The notes beneath the pieces are model-generated. The model was not told where the DNA came from and searched no databases. It saw only the letters and a program-made list of their open reading frames with translations. This document shows, piece by piece, positions 43,797 to 51,870 of a stretch of DNA of 51,870 nt. How positions within the stretch are numbered: the first letter of the stretch is position 1; the number at the start of each line of letters is the position of its first letter. Both the position numbers and the translations under genes were made by a program. The DNA is from Gammaproteobacteria bacterium (GTDB taxonomy: Bacteria > Pseudomonadota > Gammaproteobacteria > UBA1113), in assembly GCA_020051155.1 (NCBI GenBank), contig JAGVJK010000016.1, forward strand, positions 1 through 51,870, read 5' to 3'.

Positions 43797-44701
43797 TGTT
43801 ACATTTACGCAGAAAAAAATCGATGGATACTCTGATGAAAACGCCCGTAAGGGCGGTTTGGATTATTACCTTTGCTGATCTGATGTGCTTACTCATGGGA
43901 TTCTTTATATTACTGCTCAGTTCCTCTGATTTAAATAAACACAAATTTGATAAAATAGGTTCTTCCATGCAGTCTGCATTTGGTTTTCCTAGCACACGTG
44001 CTGCAAACAGCCCTATCATTGAATTATCCCCATTATTGCAACCAATATCCGGTAACAATACTGTATTAGCAAAAAGTATCAGTGCGCAAAAAACCGCAGC
44101 AGCTATCTCTAACAAACTGCATCAACAGATTTTAGATAAGAAGATAGAAGTCTTCGTAGAGGGTGAAATCATAAAAATAAGAATGATGGATACTAGTTTT
44201 TTTGAAACAGGATCCACTGACATCAAAAATAATTTTAAAAAAGTCCTAGCTGATATTGCACAATCCTTAGAGACGACTAAGGGTGACATCGTCATCACCG
44301 GCTACAGTGATAGCGTTCCAATACAAAATCCTATTCAACGTTCAAATTGGGAATTATCCGCCGACAGAGCCTCCTCCGTCATTCGCGAAATGATGAAGGA
44401 TACCAAGATACCCACCAATCGTTTTGTATTACAAAGCATGGGGGATTCTCGTCCCTTAAAGCCCAATGATACGCCAGAAAATCGTGCTATTAACCGTCGA
44501 GTAGAAATAACTGTGATGCAAAAAGATGAAGATGATGATGCATCCTCTCATCAAGAAGAACCAACGGTTAACCAGCCTATGAAAAACGAACAAGTTGAAC
44601 CTGCTGAGCAACAACCCATTGAGCCATCCACAAATCATGAAGAAAACGATTCTGATGATTTATCTGTATGGAAAAATCCATTAAATGCCTCTGATGAGTA
44701 A
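43796..44701 (+). CDS. Flagellar stator protein MotB/PomB type
   Basis: Single membrane helix with the ion-binding Asp in TFADLMCLLMGFFILLL, and a C-terminal OmpA-like peptidoglycan-binding domain (VITGYSDSVPIQ, NWELSADRAS, NRAINRRVEI). An acidic, Gln/Glu-rich tail of about 55 residues follows, which is unusual. 301 aa. The ATG overlaps the motA stop (TAATG). The next gene, legB, starts 12 bases later, apparently in the same transcript. Confidence 0.94.
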   Translation: MLHLRRKKSMDTLMKTPVRAVWIITFADLMCLLMGFFILLLSSSDLNKHKFDKIGSSMQSAFGFPSTRAANSPIIELSPLLQPISGNNTVLAKSISAQKTAAAISNKLHQQILDKKIEVFVEGEIIKIRMMDTSFFETGSTDIKNNFKKVLADIAQSLETTKGDIVITGYSDSVPIQNPIQRSNWELSADRASSVIREMMKDTKIPTNRFVLQSMGDSRPLKPNDTPENRAINRRVEITVMQKDEDDDASSHQEEPTVNQPMKNEQVEPAEQQPIEPSTNHEENDSDDLSVWKNPLNASDE

Positions 44702-44713
44702 AGGAAGCGAGAT

Positions 44714-45724
44714 ATGAAGATTAAAGGAAAAACCATTTTAGTCACCGGCAGTGATGGATTCATTGGCTCTCATTTAGTAGAAGCCCTCGCGCAGCAAGAT
44801 TGTCATGTAAAAGCATTCGTTTATTATAATTCTTTTAATCACTGGGGTTGGTTAGAACAATTACCTAAAAATTTATTAAACCAGATTGAAATCATCACTG
44901 GTGATATTCGAGATCCATTTCTAGTCAATCAAGCAACTCAAGGTTGTGACATCGTCATGCATTTAGCCTCGTTGATTGCAATACCCTACTCTTATATTGC
45001 ACCTCAACATTATATGGAAACTAATATTCAGGGAACTCTCAATATTTTGCAAGCCGCTCGAGAACATCATGTGTCAAAACTAATTCATACCTCCACCAGT
45101 GAAGTCTATGGCAGCGCACAGTATGTCCCAATTGATGAGAAACACCCGCTACAAGGTCAATCGCCTTACTCTGCTACTAAAATAGCGGCTGACCAATTAG
45201 CGTTATCATTTTTTAATTCTTTTTCCTTGCCCGTTTCAATCATGCGCCCTTTTAACACCTATGGACCTCGACAATCAGCACGCGCATTCATTCCAACGCT
45301 CATTACACAGATTTTAAATCAGCAAACTTCCATTCAATTAGGTTCACTGCACCCTACTCGAGATTTTAATTTTGTGGCTGATACCGTGGCAGGTTTTATT
45401 GCCATGGCCGAATCCGATGCAGTGAATGGTGAAACCATTAATTTTGGTAGTGGCGTGGATATCGCTGTAGGTGAAGTAGCGAAACTGATTTCTGAAATCA
45501 TGCAAAGGCCGGTGGAATTTACCGTCGACCCACAGCGGGTTCGCCCAGAAAATAGCGAAGTACAACGCTTATTAGCTTGTAACAAAAAAGCCAAAGCGTT
45601 AACAACCTGGAACCCACAATATCATGGCATAGCTGGTCTACAAAAAGGCTTGGAACAAACCATCGCATGGTTTTCAGAAAAAGAACATTTAAACCACTAT
45701 AAAGCAGGTATTTATAATCTATGA
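44714..45724 (+). CDS. legB: LegB-type NAD-dependent 4,6-dehydratase
   Basis: Extended short-chain dehydrogenase that makes the 4-keto-6-deoxy intermediate in legionaminic acid synthesis. The Rossmann motif TGSDGFIGSHL is at 11-21, catalytic TSTSEVYG and YSATKIAAD follow, with RPFNTYGPRQSARAFIPTLI. 336 aa. AAGGAAG lies before the ATG. It begins the sugar cluster directly after motB and overlaps legC by ATGA. Whether it takes a UDP- or GDP-linked sugar cannot be read from sequence. Confidence 0.9.
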   Translation: MKIKGKTILVTGSDGFIGSHLVEALAQQDCHVKAFVYYNSFNHWGWLEQLPKNLLNQIEIITGDIRDPFLVNQATQGCDIVMHLASLIAIPYSYIAPQHYMETNIQGTLNILQAAREHHVSKLIHTSTSEVYGSAQYVPIDEKHPLQGQSPYSATKIAADQLALSFFNSFSLPVSIMRPFNTYGPRQSARAFIPTLITQILNQQTSIQLGSLHPTRDFNFVADTVAGFIAMAESDAVNGETINFGSGVDIAVGEVAKLISEIMQRPVEFTVDPQRVRPENSEVQRLLACNKKAKALTTWNPQYHGIAGLQKGLEQTIAWFSEKEHLNHYKAGIYNL

Positions 45725-46917
45725 TTGAGCAATTAGTTTCATTATTAAATGCCTGTGAAAGGGATCTCAATAAACCCATTGCCTTGCATGAACCTTGTTT
45801 TTCTGGCAATGAGTATCTCTATGTGAAACAGTGCATCGATGAGCAAATGGTGTCGAGTATCGGATCTTTCGTCACACGCTTTGAACAAAAACTCAGTCAA
45901 TTAACACAAGCAAAATATGCGATTGCTACTGTTAATGGCACAGCGGCACTTCACACATGCTTACTCATCGCTGGCGTCACACCTAACAGTGAAGTACTAA
46001 CGTCACCCTTAAGTTTTGTAGCGACGAGTAATTGCATTTCCTACTGTCATGCATTTCCTAATTTTGTTGATATTGATGAAACCCTTAACATTGATCCAGA
46101 CCGATTAAAAAAATATTTAGACAAAATCGGTCACTATCGAAATGGCGTGTTAACCAACAAGCGGAGCAACCGCCCGATAAAAGCCTTGATTGTCACTCAT
46201 ATCTTTGGGCACCCTGCTGATATGGATCGACTACAAGAAGTGTGTCAGGCCTTTGATTTAACGCTATTAGAAGATGCTGCACAAGGTTTAGGTTCCACTT
46301 ACAAGGGCAAACCCGTGGGACATTTAGGATTAGCTGGTGCAGTTAGTTTTAACGGTAATAAAATTGTAACCACCGGCGGTGGTGGCGCCATTCTCACAAA
46401 TCACAAAGATGTTGCTGAGCGTGCTAAACATTTAACAACTACGGGAAAAATCAGTCATCCTTGGCAATATCGACATGACTGCATCGCTTATAATTATCGA
46501 ATGCCTAATTTAAATGCGGCCTTAGGATTAGCACAGTTGGAGCGCTTCCCTGCTATTTTGAAAATGAAACGAAAACTCGCTGAGTTTTACTTAACTAATT
46601 TTAAAACCGAAGAAGCCGCGTTTCTCACTGAACCTAGATATGCTCATAGCAACTATTGGCTAAATACATTAATGCTGAATTCAACAATGACTCACCAGCG
46701 TAATAAAATCATTGAGCAACTAGCCGCTCAACACATTATTTGTCGCCCGGCATGGGACTTGCATCATACTTTACCCATGTATGAACACTGTGAGCGAGAT
46801 CAATTAAACATTGCAGAGTCATTAAGTCCGCGCATTATTAATTTACCGAGCAGTGCTGAATTAATTCATCATGTTGAACAAAGTTTTATTGCGACAAGGA
46901 GTGCAGAAATTGAATAA
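45721..46917 (+). CDS. legC: LegC-type PLP-dependent sugar aminotransferase
   Basis: DegT/DnrJ/EryC1 family enzyme that adds the 4-amino group. NGTAALHTCLLIAGV, the PLP-binding EDAAQGLGSTYKG, and the Schiff-base lysine in FNGNKIVTTGGGGAI are present, plus YNYRMPNLNAALGLAQL. The first ~30 residues (ALHEPCFSGNEYLYVKQCID) match the LegC type. 398 aa. Coupled to legB and overlapping legI. Confidence 0.92.
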   Translation: MIEQLVSLLNACERDLNKPIALHEPCFSGNEYLYVKQCIDEQMVSSIGSFVTRFEQKLSQLTQAKYAIATVNGTAALHTCLLIAGVTPNSEVLTSPLSFVATSNCISYCHAFPNFVDIDETLNIDPDRLKKYLDKIGHYRNGVLTNKRSNRPIKALIVTHIFGHPADMDRLQEVCQAFDLTLLEDAAQGLGSTYKGKPVGHLGLAGAVSFNGNKIVTTGGGGAILTNHKDVAERAKHLTTTGKISHPWQYRHDCIAYNYRMPNLNAALGLAQLERFPAILKMKRKLAEFYLTNFKTEEAAFLTEPRYAHSNYWLNTLMLNSTMTHQRNKIIEQLAAQHIICRPAWDLHHTLPMYEHCERDQLNIAESLSPRIINLPSSAELIHHVEQSFIATRSAEIE

Positions 46918-47995
46918 ACAATCAACGTTCATTATCGCTGAAGCAGGTGTCAACCATAATGGCTGTTTACAACAAGCCTATGAGCTGGTGGATATTGCCG
47001 TAGATGCTAAAGTGGATGCCATCAAATTTCAAACTTTTAGTGCAAAAAAATTAGTAACGCCAAACGCAGACAAAGCAAATTATCAGAAAACTCTCACTGA
47101 TCCCGCTGAAACACAGTATTTAATGCTAAAACGTCTGGAATTATCAAAAAGACAATACAAAGAATTATTTAATTATTGTGAACGGGAAAAAATGCCTTTC
47201 ATCTCCACACCCTTTGATTTGGAAAGTGCAGACTTTCTTCTCAACGAATTAAAATTATCTACTATCAAAGTGTCTTCAGGTGATATCACCTTTGGTCCTT
47301 TATTATTGGCGCTAAGTCGATCTAACTGCCATATTATTTTATCTTCCGGTATGACTTTATTAGGTGATATCGAATCTGCCCTTGGTGTCATCGCTTACGG
47401 AATGTTGCATAAAACGGGTTTCCCTACGACAGAAGAACGCTTATCCATACTCTCCAATGATCGGACATGGGAATTGCTCAAGGAAAAAGTAACACTCTTA
47501 CATTGCACATCCTCTTATCCTGCGGCAGCAGAACATATTAATTTATCGGCCATAGAAACCTTACGACAAGCCTTTGGCTTATCCACTGGATTTTCTGATC
47601 ACAGTACAGGCATTGCTATTCCTATTGCAGCCGCCGCTCTAGGTGCCAGTGTCATAGAAAAACATTTCACGATTGATAAAAAATTACCGGGCCCCGATCA
47701 TAAAGCATCTCTTAATCCACAAGAATTAGGAAAAATGGTGAAAGCCATACGTGAAGTAAATTGTGCGATGGGAAGCCGCCATAAACGATTAACCAATGCA
47801 GAAATTGATAATATCCAATGTGTGCGACGCAGCATTATTATCAATGCACCGATTAACTGCGGCGAGTTTATTACTGAAGAACACTTAAGCTGTATGCGGC
47901 CTGGCATGGGAATTAGTCCAATGGAATATTGGAATTTCATTGGTAAACCTGCCAACCGAACATATCAAGCAGGTGAATTACTATCCATAGAATAA
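46910..47995 (+). CDS. legI: N,N'-diacetyllegionaminate synthase (NeuB family)
   Basis: Condenses a 6-deoxy hexosamine with phosphoenolpyruvate to the nine-carbon acid. FIIAEAGVNHNGC, KFQTFSAKKLV, HCTSSYPA, GFSDHSTG, EKHFTIDKKLPGPDH and a C-terminal SAF/antifreeze-like domain are present. I chose the TTG at 46910, with AAGGAG eight bases upstream, over an ATG at 46871 that has none; this gives 361 aa. The start overlaps the legC stop. LegI rather than sialic acid synthase is inferred from legB/legC. Confidence 0.9.
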   Translation: MNKQSTFIIAEAGVNHNGCLQQAYELVDIAVDAKVDAIKFQTFSAKKLVTPNADKANYQKTLTDPAETQYLMLKRLELSKRQYKELFNYCEREKMPFISTPFDLESADFLLNELKLSTIKVSSGDITFGPLLLALSRSNCHIILSSGMTLLGDIESALGVIAYGMLHKTGFPTTEERLSILSNDRTWELLKEKVTLLHCTSSYPAAAEHINLSAIETLRQAFGLSTGFSDHSTGIAIPIAAAALGASVIEKHFTIDKKLPGPDHKASLNPQELGKMVKAIREVNCAMGSRHKRLTNAEIDNIQCVRRSIIINAPINCGEFITEEHLSCMRPGMGISPMEYWNFIGKPANRTYQAGELLSIE

Positions 47996-48015
47996 AATAA
48001 CCATTGGAGAGGACG

Positions 48016-49068
48016 ATGAATGATTGGCAAAGAGTATTAATCACTCCTGATACAAACATATTAAAAGCGATGGAAATCATTGACCAATGTGCCATGGGCG
48101 CGGTCATTATCGTTGACTCGGAAAAAAAATTATTAGGGATTGTCACAGACGGCGACGTGCGTCGTGGTATTCTTAATAAAATATCCTTAGATTCACCCGT
48201 GTCTCTCATCATGAACCACCAACCTAAGTACGCTTTCTATGGTGAAGATAAAACTAATCTTCTTAATATGATGAAAAAGTTTTTTTTACATCATCTGCCT
48301 ATTGTGGATGAGCAAATGCACGTTGTTCATATTGAGTTGATGGATGACTTTATTAAAAAACCACACTACGACAATACGGTTGTGATCATGGCTGGCGGCT
48401 ATGGCACTCGATTGCGCCCTCTTACCAATGATTGTCCCAAACCTTTATTAAAAATTGATAATAAACCTATGTTGGAAATTATCTTTGATCAATTCATCAA
48501 CTATGGCTTTAATAAATTTATTTTATCTCTTAATTATCGCGGTGATATGATTAAAAATCACTTTGGCAATGGAGAGCATTTGGGAGTCGATATCACGTAT
48601 CTTGAGGAAGACATGCCTTTAGGTACCGCTGGGGCGTTGAGCCTCATGCAAGAAATTCCGGAAAAACCATTCATTGTGATGAATGGTGATATTATGACAC
48701 AAATTAATTTCCAACATTTACTAGAGTTTCACAATCAACACCATGCGGCTGCAACATTGTGTGTGCGAGAGTATCAACACACCATTCCTTATGGGGTTGT
48801 CAGCATTGAAAAAGATCGTTTAGTGGCGCTTGAAGAAAAACCACAGCAACAGTTTTACATTAATGCCGGCATCTATGTATTAGATCCTTGTGTACTGTCT
48901 TTAATTACCCGTAATATTGCTATGGATATGCCCACGCTCATTGACCGACTCATTTCAAAAAATATGTCTACAGCTGTTTTCCCCATTCGCGAATATTGGT
49001 TGGATATCGGTAAACCAGATGATTTTAAACAAGCTAGTAAAGATTATCGGGAGCTCTTTCAATGCTAA
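48016..49068 (+). CDS. CBS-domain sugar nucleotidyltransferase (PtmE-like)
   Basis: Two CBS repeats (about 5-115: GAVIIVDSEKKLLGIVTDGD, HLPIVDEQMHVV) precede a nucleotidyltransferase domain with MAGGYGTRLRPLTNDCPKPL, VMNGDIMT and YINAGIYVL. This architecture is that of Campylobacter PtmE, which supplies the GDP-glucosamine precursor of legionaminic acid. The ATG at 48016 with GGAGAGG is preferred to a TTG four codons upstream. 350 aa. The gene overlaps legF. Confidence 0.88.
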   Translation: MNDWQRVLITPDTNILKAMEIIDQCAMGAVIIVDSEKKLLGIVTDGDVRRGILNKISLDSPVSLIMNHQPKYAFYGEDKTNLLNMMKKFFLHHLPIVDEQMHVVHIELMDDFIKKPHYDNTVVIMAGGYGTRLRPLTNDCPKPLLKIDNKPMLEIIFDQFINYGFNKFILSLNYRGDMIKNHFGNGEHLGVDITYLEEDMPLGTAGALSLMQEIPEKPFIVMNGDIMTQINFQHLLEFHNQHHAAATLCVREYQHTIPYGVVSIEKDRLVALEEKPQQQFYINAGIYVLDPCVLSLITRNIAMDMPTLIDRLISKNMSTAVFPIREYWLDIGKPDDFKQASKDYRELFQC

Positions 49069-49787
49069 ATCAACAACGAATTTTGGCGATCATTCCCGCA
49101 CGCGCCGGCTCCAAAGGCATTCCACAAAAAAACATTCGACCCTTTTGTGGCAAACCATTAATCGCCTGGACTATCGAAGCCGCTTTGCAATCTAAGTATT
49201 TAGATCATGTTATCCTAAGCTCAGAATCTCCAGACATCATGAATATTGCTAAGTCCTACGGATGTGATGTCCCTTTCCAAAGACCGCCGCATTTAGCAGA
49301 AGATTCAACACCAGGAATTGCACCTATTTTACATGCCATTGAGCAAACTCCTGGTTATGATTACGTCATGGTATTGCAACCCACAAGCCCCTTACGTCGT
49401 GCTGAAGATATCGATCACTGTATTGAACGTACGTTGCTAAAGGATGCGTCCGCCTGTGTCTCCGTTAACGAGCCACAACAAAATCCTTTTTGGATGTATA
49501 CCAAAGAGCAGAATTGCACACTTCATCCGTTGCTAGCTTCAGAAAGTTATACTTGTCGTCAGCAATTACCGAAGGCTTACGCACTCAACGGTGCACTGTA
49601 TTTGGCGAAAACTTCTTGGTTAATTCACAATAAAACCTTTATGTCACCTGAAACTATCAGTTTTGAAATGCCCATTGAACGAAGCATTGACATTGATAGC
49701 TTATTTGATTTCTTCATGGCTGAACACGTGTTTCGCGAATGGCAGCCATGTGCATCATTAGCCACGGAACAGGTCACGACCATATGA
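49062..49787 (+). CDS. legF: CMP-legionaminate cytidylyltransferase (NeuA/LegF family)
   Basis: Activates the nonulosonic acid with CTP for transfer to flagellin. IIPARAGSKGIPQKNIRPFC, VMVLQPTSPLRRAEDID and SIDIDSLFDF are diagnostic of the CMP-sialate synthetase family. 241 aa; no extra C-terminal domain. It overlaps the gene before by seven bases and the gene after by ATGA. Confidence 0.92.
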   Translation: MLNQQRILAIIPARAGSKGIPQKNIRPFCGKPLIAWTIEAALQSKYLDHVILSSESPDIMNIAKSYGCDVPFQRPPHLAEDSTPGIAPILHAIEQTPGYDYVMVLQPTSPLRRAEDIDHCIERTLLKDASACVSVNEPQQNPFWMYTKEQNCTLHPLLASESYTCRQQLPKAYALNGALYLAKTSWLIHNKTFMSPETISFEMPIERSIDIDSLFDFFMAEHVFREWQPCASLATEQVTTI

Positions 49788-50980
49788 AAATTCTTGGATT
49801 CACTACAGCTCGTTCTGATTATGACTTAATGAGTGGACTCTATCGTTTAATCCATCTCGATGATGACATGGACTTAAAACTCATTGTATCCGGCTGTCAC
49901 TTGTCGCCCAACCATGGCAATACTATTAAGCACATTCAGCGTGATGGTTTTAATATCGTAGCCGCGTTAGATACCCTAGTCACAACCGATGACAGTCGCG
50001 CATCCCAATTGAAAACCGCCAGTAATTTATTACAAGCGGCTATTGATGTTGTTCAACAAGAAAAACCAGATTTGATAATTTATGCCGGCGATCGAGAAGA
50101 TGTCATTATTTATTCTATGATTGCTGCTTTCCTTAAAATACCTTCTATCCATTTTTGGGCAGGCGATCATACAACTGATGGCTGCATCGATAACGTTGTT
50201 CGTCACGCAGCATCCAAGTTTTCTAATTTTCATTTTGTTGCCTTAGAACAACATCGAGAACGTTTAATCAAAATTGGTGAGAACCCAAAAAGAATTTATA
50301 ACATCGGCAGTATGGCCTTAGACCGCTTTGTACAATGCCCTGCTATTAATAAGCAGCAATTGTTACAAACATTACAGCTATCAGAATTATTTGATCATTA
50401 CGCACTACTCATTTTTCATCCTTTGCATTCTGAAATAGCCCATTACGGTGAGTATTTAGAAACCATTATTCAATGCGTTATTGCTGCTGGGTTGTCAGTA
50501 TGCATTGGTGCACCGAATACGGATCCTGGATATCTCGCTGGCTTTGAAGTTATCAATCGCTATCGAGAACATCCATGTTGCTTTTATTATGAAAATTTAG
50601 AACGTTCTCAGTTTATCTCTCTTTATAAACATGCTCAGTTTATCATTGGCAATTCATCTTCGGGTATTTTAGAAGCTGCCTCTGTGCCGATTCCGGCGAT
50701 CAATGTCGGGAAAAGAGAAAGAAACCGTTATTGTGAATCCAATGTTGTGTTTTGTTCGCCTGATGCTGAGGATATTACACGGACTATAAAGAAGGTGACT
50801 TCCTCCTGTTTTCAACAGCAGTTGCGTCATGTGAAAAATCCTTATGGTGAGGGGCATAGTGCTGAAAAGGCGCTGCAGCTTATTAAGCAATTACCGTTGT
50901 CTGAGTTTTTGTTGAAGGATGAGGATCCGTTGATGCTTGACGCTCCTAGCGTACCGCCAATTCTGGCGCCTTCTACTTAA
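49784..50980 (+). CDS. legG: Hydrolysing sugar-nucleotide 2-epimerase (NeuC/LegG family)
   Basis: Removes the nucleotide and epimerises C2, giving the sugar used by LegI. GFTTARSDYDLMSGLYRLI, IIYAGDREDVII, GDHTTDGCIDNVVRHAASK, GSMALDRF and GNSSSGILEAASV are present. I chose the ATG at 49784 because it overlaps the legF stop as ATGA; an earlier frame opening lies inside legF. 398 aa. The last eight residues (PPILAPST) are encoded by the arm of a 25-bp inverted repeat, so the natural C-terminus has been replaced or altered. Confidence 0.9.
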   Translation: MKILGFTTARSDYDLMSGLYRLIHLDDDMDLKLIVSGCHLSPNHGNTIKHIQRDGFNIVAALDTLVTTDDSRASQLKTASNLLQAAIDVVQQEKPDLIIYAGDREDVIIYSMIAAFLKIPSIHFWAGDHTTDGCIDNVVRHAASKFSNFHFVALEQHRERLIKIGENPKRIYNIGSMALDRFVQCPAINKQQLLQTLQLSELFDHYALLIFHPLHSEIAHYGEYLETIIQCVIAAGLSVCIGAPNTDPGYLAGFEVINRYREHPCCFYYENLERSQFISLYKHAQFIIGNSSSGILEAASVPIPAINVGKRERNRYCESNVVFCSPDAEDITRTIKKVTSSCFQQQLRHVKNPYGEGHSAEKALQLIKQLPLSEFLLKDEDPLMLDAPSVPPILAPST

Positions 50981-51070
50981 TTCAAACACGCCGTGAATAC
51001 ATCCATGTAGGCTCTTCGCAGCATCCATGCTGCTCACGGTTTGCATTAAGTAGAAGGCGCCAGAATTGGC
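50956..51070. repeat. Palindromic element with 25-bp arms
   Basis: Arms 50956-50980 and 51046-51070 are perfectly complementary (left arm begins GCCAATTCTGGCGCCTTCTA). The 65-base centre contains GCAGCATCCATGCTGC and CCGTGA/TCACGG. The left arm supplies the final codons and stop of legG. Confidence 0.9.
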
Positions 51071-51108
51071 TCTGTTGTATTGTAAGGAAAGATTCTTTGC
51101 TTGACTGG

Positions 51109-51229
51109 TGTCATCCTGCTCGTTTGGTTCTCTGCAGGGAACAAAAATGTGGGAAGCCCTTTTACGTTAGCGAATGTAGCTTTACACACGTTGTCATCCC
51201 CTGCAGAGCGTTTTGTTGAGCAGGATGAG
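51109..51229. repeat. Imperfect inverted repeat
   Basis: TCATCCTGCTC (51111-51121) pairs with GAGCAGGATGA near 51219-51229, and TCTGCAGGG pairs with CCCTGCAGA further in. Mismatches lie between. It occupies the gap between legG and the small membrane gene; no gene is supported there. Confidence 0.65.
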
Positions 51230-51239
51230 TTCAATAAGT

Positions 51240-51428
51240 TTAACTTAACTTGATATTACCAACGCCGTGAAGCACGCCAAATGCTGATAAGAGCCATAAA
51301 ACAACAATGATCACCACTACGACATTTAAAATAGTTCTAATGGATCTAGCCATTGGGATGTAGGTGTTCACTACCCAAAGTAAAAAACCTACAATAATCA
51401 GAACGATAATAATTGAAATTAATGACAT
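51240..51428 (-). CDS. Thivi_2564-family small membrane protein
   Basis: A 62-aa protein with two hydrophobic helices (SLISIIIVLIIVGFLLWVV and TILNVVVVIIVVLWLLSAFG) joined by NTYIPMARSIR. This is the pattern of the Thivi_2564 family of unknown function found in many proteobacteria. AAAGGAG lies six bases before the ATG. Monocistronic. Confidence 0.85.
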   Translation of the reverse strand: MSLISIIIVLIIVGFLLWVVNTYIPMARSIRTILNVVVVIIVVLWLLSAFGVLHGVGNIKLS

Positions 51429-51498
51429 AATGTACTCCTTTAAATGTACTGCTCAATCCTTTTATACCATTTATGTGCTCTTAAAGACTATCTTATCT

Positions 51499-51645
51499 TT
51501 ATTCTGATGTAAACTCTTCCCAGCTCGAGCGACACCGATAGCCAATTTTCTCTGTTTTGCGAGCAAGAAAGCCTCTAGCTATTGATTGAATTTTAGTTGC
51601 AGCAGAATGCTATAAAACCGTACTATCAGAGTTGGTTGCAGCCAT
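51499..51645 (-). pseudogene. Broken small gene carrying a calmodulin-type IQ motif
   Basis: On the minus strand an ATG at 51645, preceded by TTTGGAG at a proper distance, opens MAATNSDSTVL and then meets a TAG at 51610-51612. The same frame continues without break to a TAA at 51499-51501, encoding HSAATKIQSIARGFLARKTE and a 16-residue tail. IQSIARGFLAR matches the complete IQ consensus (IQxxxRGxxxR) that binds calmodulin in eukaryotes and in Legionella SidJ. The ribosome binding site, in-frame continuity and intact motif suggest a 48-codon gene disabled by one nonsense change, or the remnant of a longer effector. The rest of 51429-51870 shows no gene. Confidence 0.6.
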
Positions 51646-51772
51646 TAAAGTCTCCAAATAATTACATTGAGTTACTTTATCACGCTAATATGAAGAAAAT
51701 ATTAACCGCATAGCAGTTAGAGCATATTTTCCTCTGCAGGGGTTATTTTACAAAGTGTTAAACCAAAAATTT

Positions 51773-51795
51773 GTAACTTCTCAATAACCCCGGGA
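51773..51795 (-). repeat. 23-bp inverted repeat, right copy
   Basis: Exact reverse complement of 76-98. In both places the strand reads GTA-ACT-TCT-CAA-TAA, but here no long frame precedes it, so the shared block is a repeat and not a gene family end. Confidence 0.7.
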
Positions 51796-51870
51796 AAATC
51801 CTTATTTATGAGCAGCTAGGACTAACAGGTCTAATCTAGGAATAGAGTATTTTTTAGTGGTTCTGTCTAT

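Noticed and set aside
51046..51234. A 62-residue minus-strand frame ending in EPILAPST
   Set aside because: Its end mirrors the legG C-terminus only because both are encoded by the arms of the inverted repeat at 50956-51070.
51689..51787. Plus-strand frame ending in FVTSQ, the same C-terminus as the 554-aa protein
   Set aside because: The match is confined to the 23-bp repeat. Upstream residues are unrelated and there is no start with a ribosome binding site.
76..51795. Whole window as a composite transposon bounded by 23-bp inverted repeats
   Set aside because: The interior is largely conserved core genes, no transposase is present, and flanks show no target duplication.

Overview
The window (51,870 bp, AT-rich, roughly 40% GC by eye) looks like chromosome of a flagellated, host-associated gammaproteobacterium. 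Gene order rlmN-pilW-rodZ-hisS-yfgM-bamB-der, a PomA-type stator, a sigma-54/sigma-28 flagellar cascade with FlhF/FlhG and an RpoN gene place it in Gammaproteobacteria. Four large, hydrophilic or membrane-inserting proteins with no recognisable enzymatic domain, a PmrA-box-like promoter and a broken gene carrying a calmodulin-type IQ motif suggest the Legionellales (Coxiella/Aquicella/Berkiella-like). That placement is inference; no 16S, tRNA or Dot/Icm gene is present here.

Layout. 1-9.1 kb is accessory: a 554-aa membrane protein of unknown function, the K+ transporter trkH, a small secreted protein, a shortened AsmA-like protein, and a tandem pair of paralogous effector-like proteins (591 and 735 aa). 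9.1-20 kb is housekeeping on the minus strand: der, bamB, yfgM, hisS, rodZ, pilW, rlmN, ndk and a compact iscS-iscU-iscA set, punctuated by long palindromic repeats. 20.3-22.5 kb holds a third, 719-aa effector-like protein, followed by prfC (minus) and rpoN (plus).

25.7-37.8 kb is one long minus-strand flagellar operon read fliM-fliN-fliO-fliP-fliQ-fliR-flhB-flhA-flhF-flhG-fliA-DUF2802-maf. It starts from a sigma-54 promoter that sits back to back with a second sigma-54 promoter for flgA. 38-44.7 kb (plus) holds flgA, flgM, flgN, fliC, fliD, fliS, a fliT-like gene, motA/pomA and motB/pomB. Sigma-28 promoters precede flgM and fliC, and a sigma-54 promoter precedes fliD. The same transcription direction continues through 44.7-51.0 kb into a legionaminic-acid-type nonulosonate cluster (legB, legC, legI, a CBS-nucleotidyltransferase, legF, legG). 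With the Maf-family gene at the end of the export operon, this makes a coherent flagellin glycosylation system: sugar synthesis, CMP activation and transfer.

The last kilobase holds repeats, a small Thivi_2564-family membrane protein and the IQ-motif pseudogene. Dispersed repeats are a strong theme: three copies of a ~143-bp palindromic MITE-like element, several other long palindromes, and a 23-bp inverted repeat close to both window ends. No tRNA, rRNA, CRISPR array or transposase gene was found.
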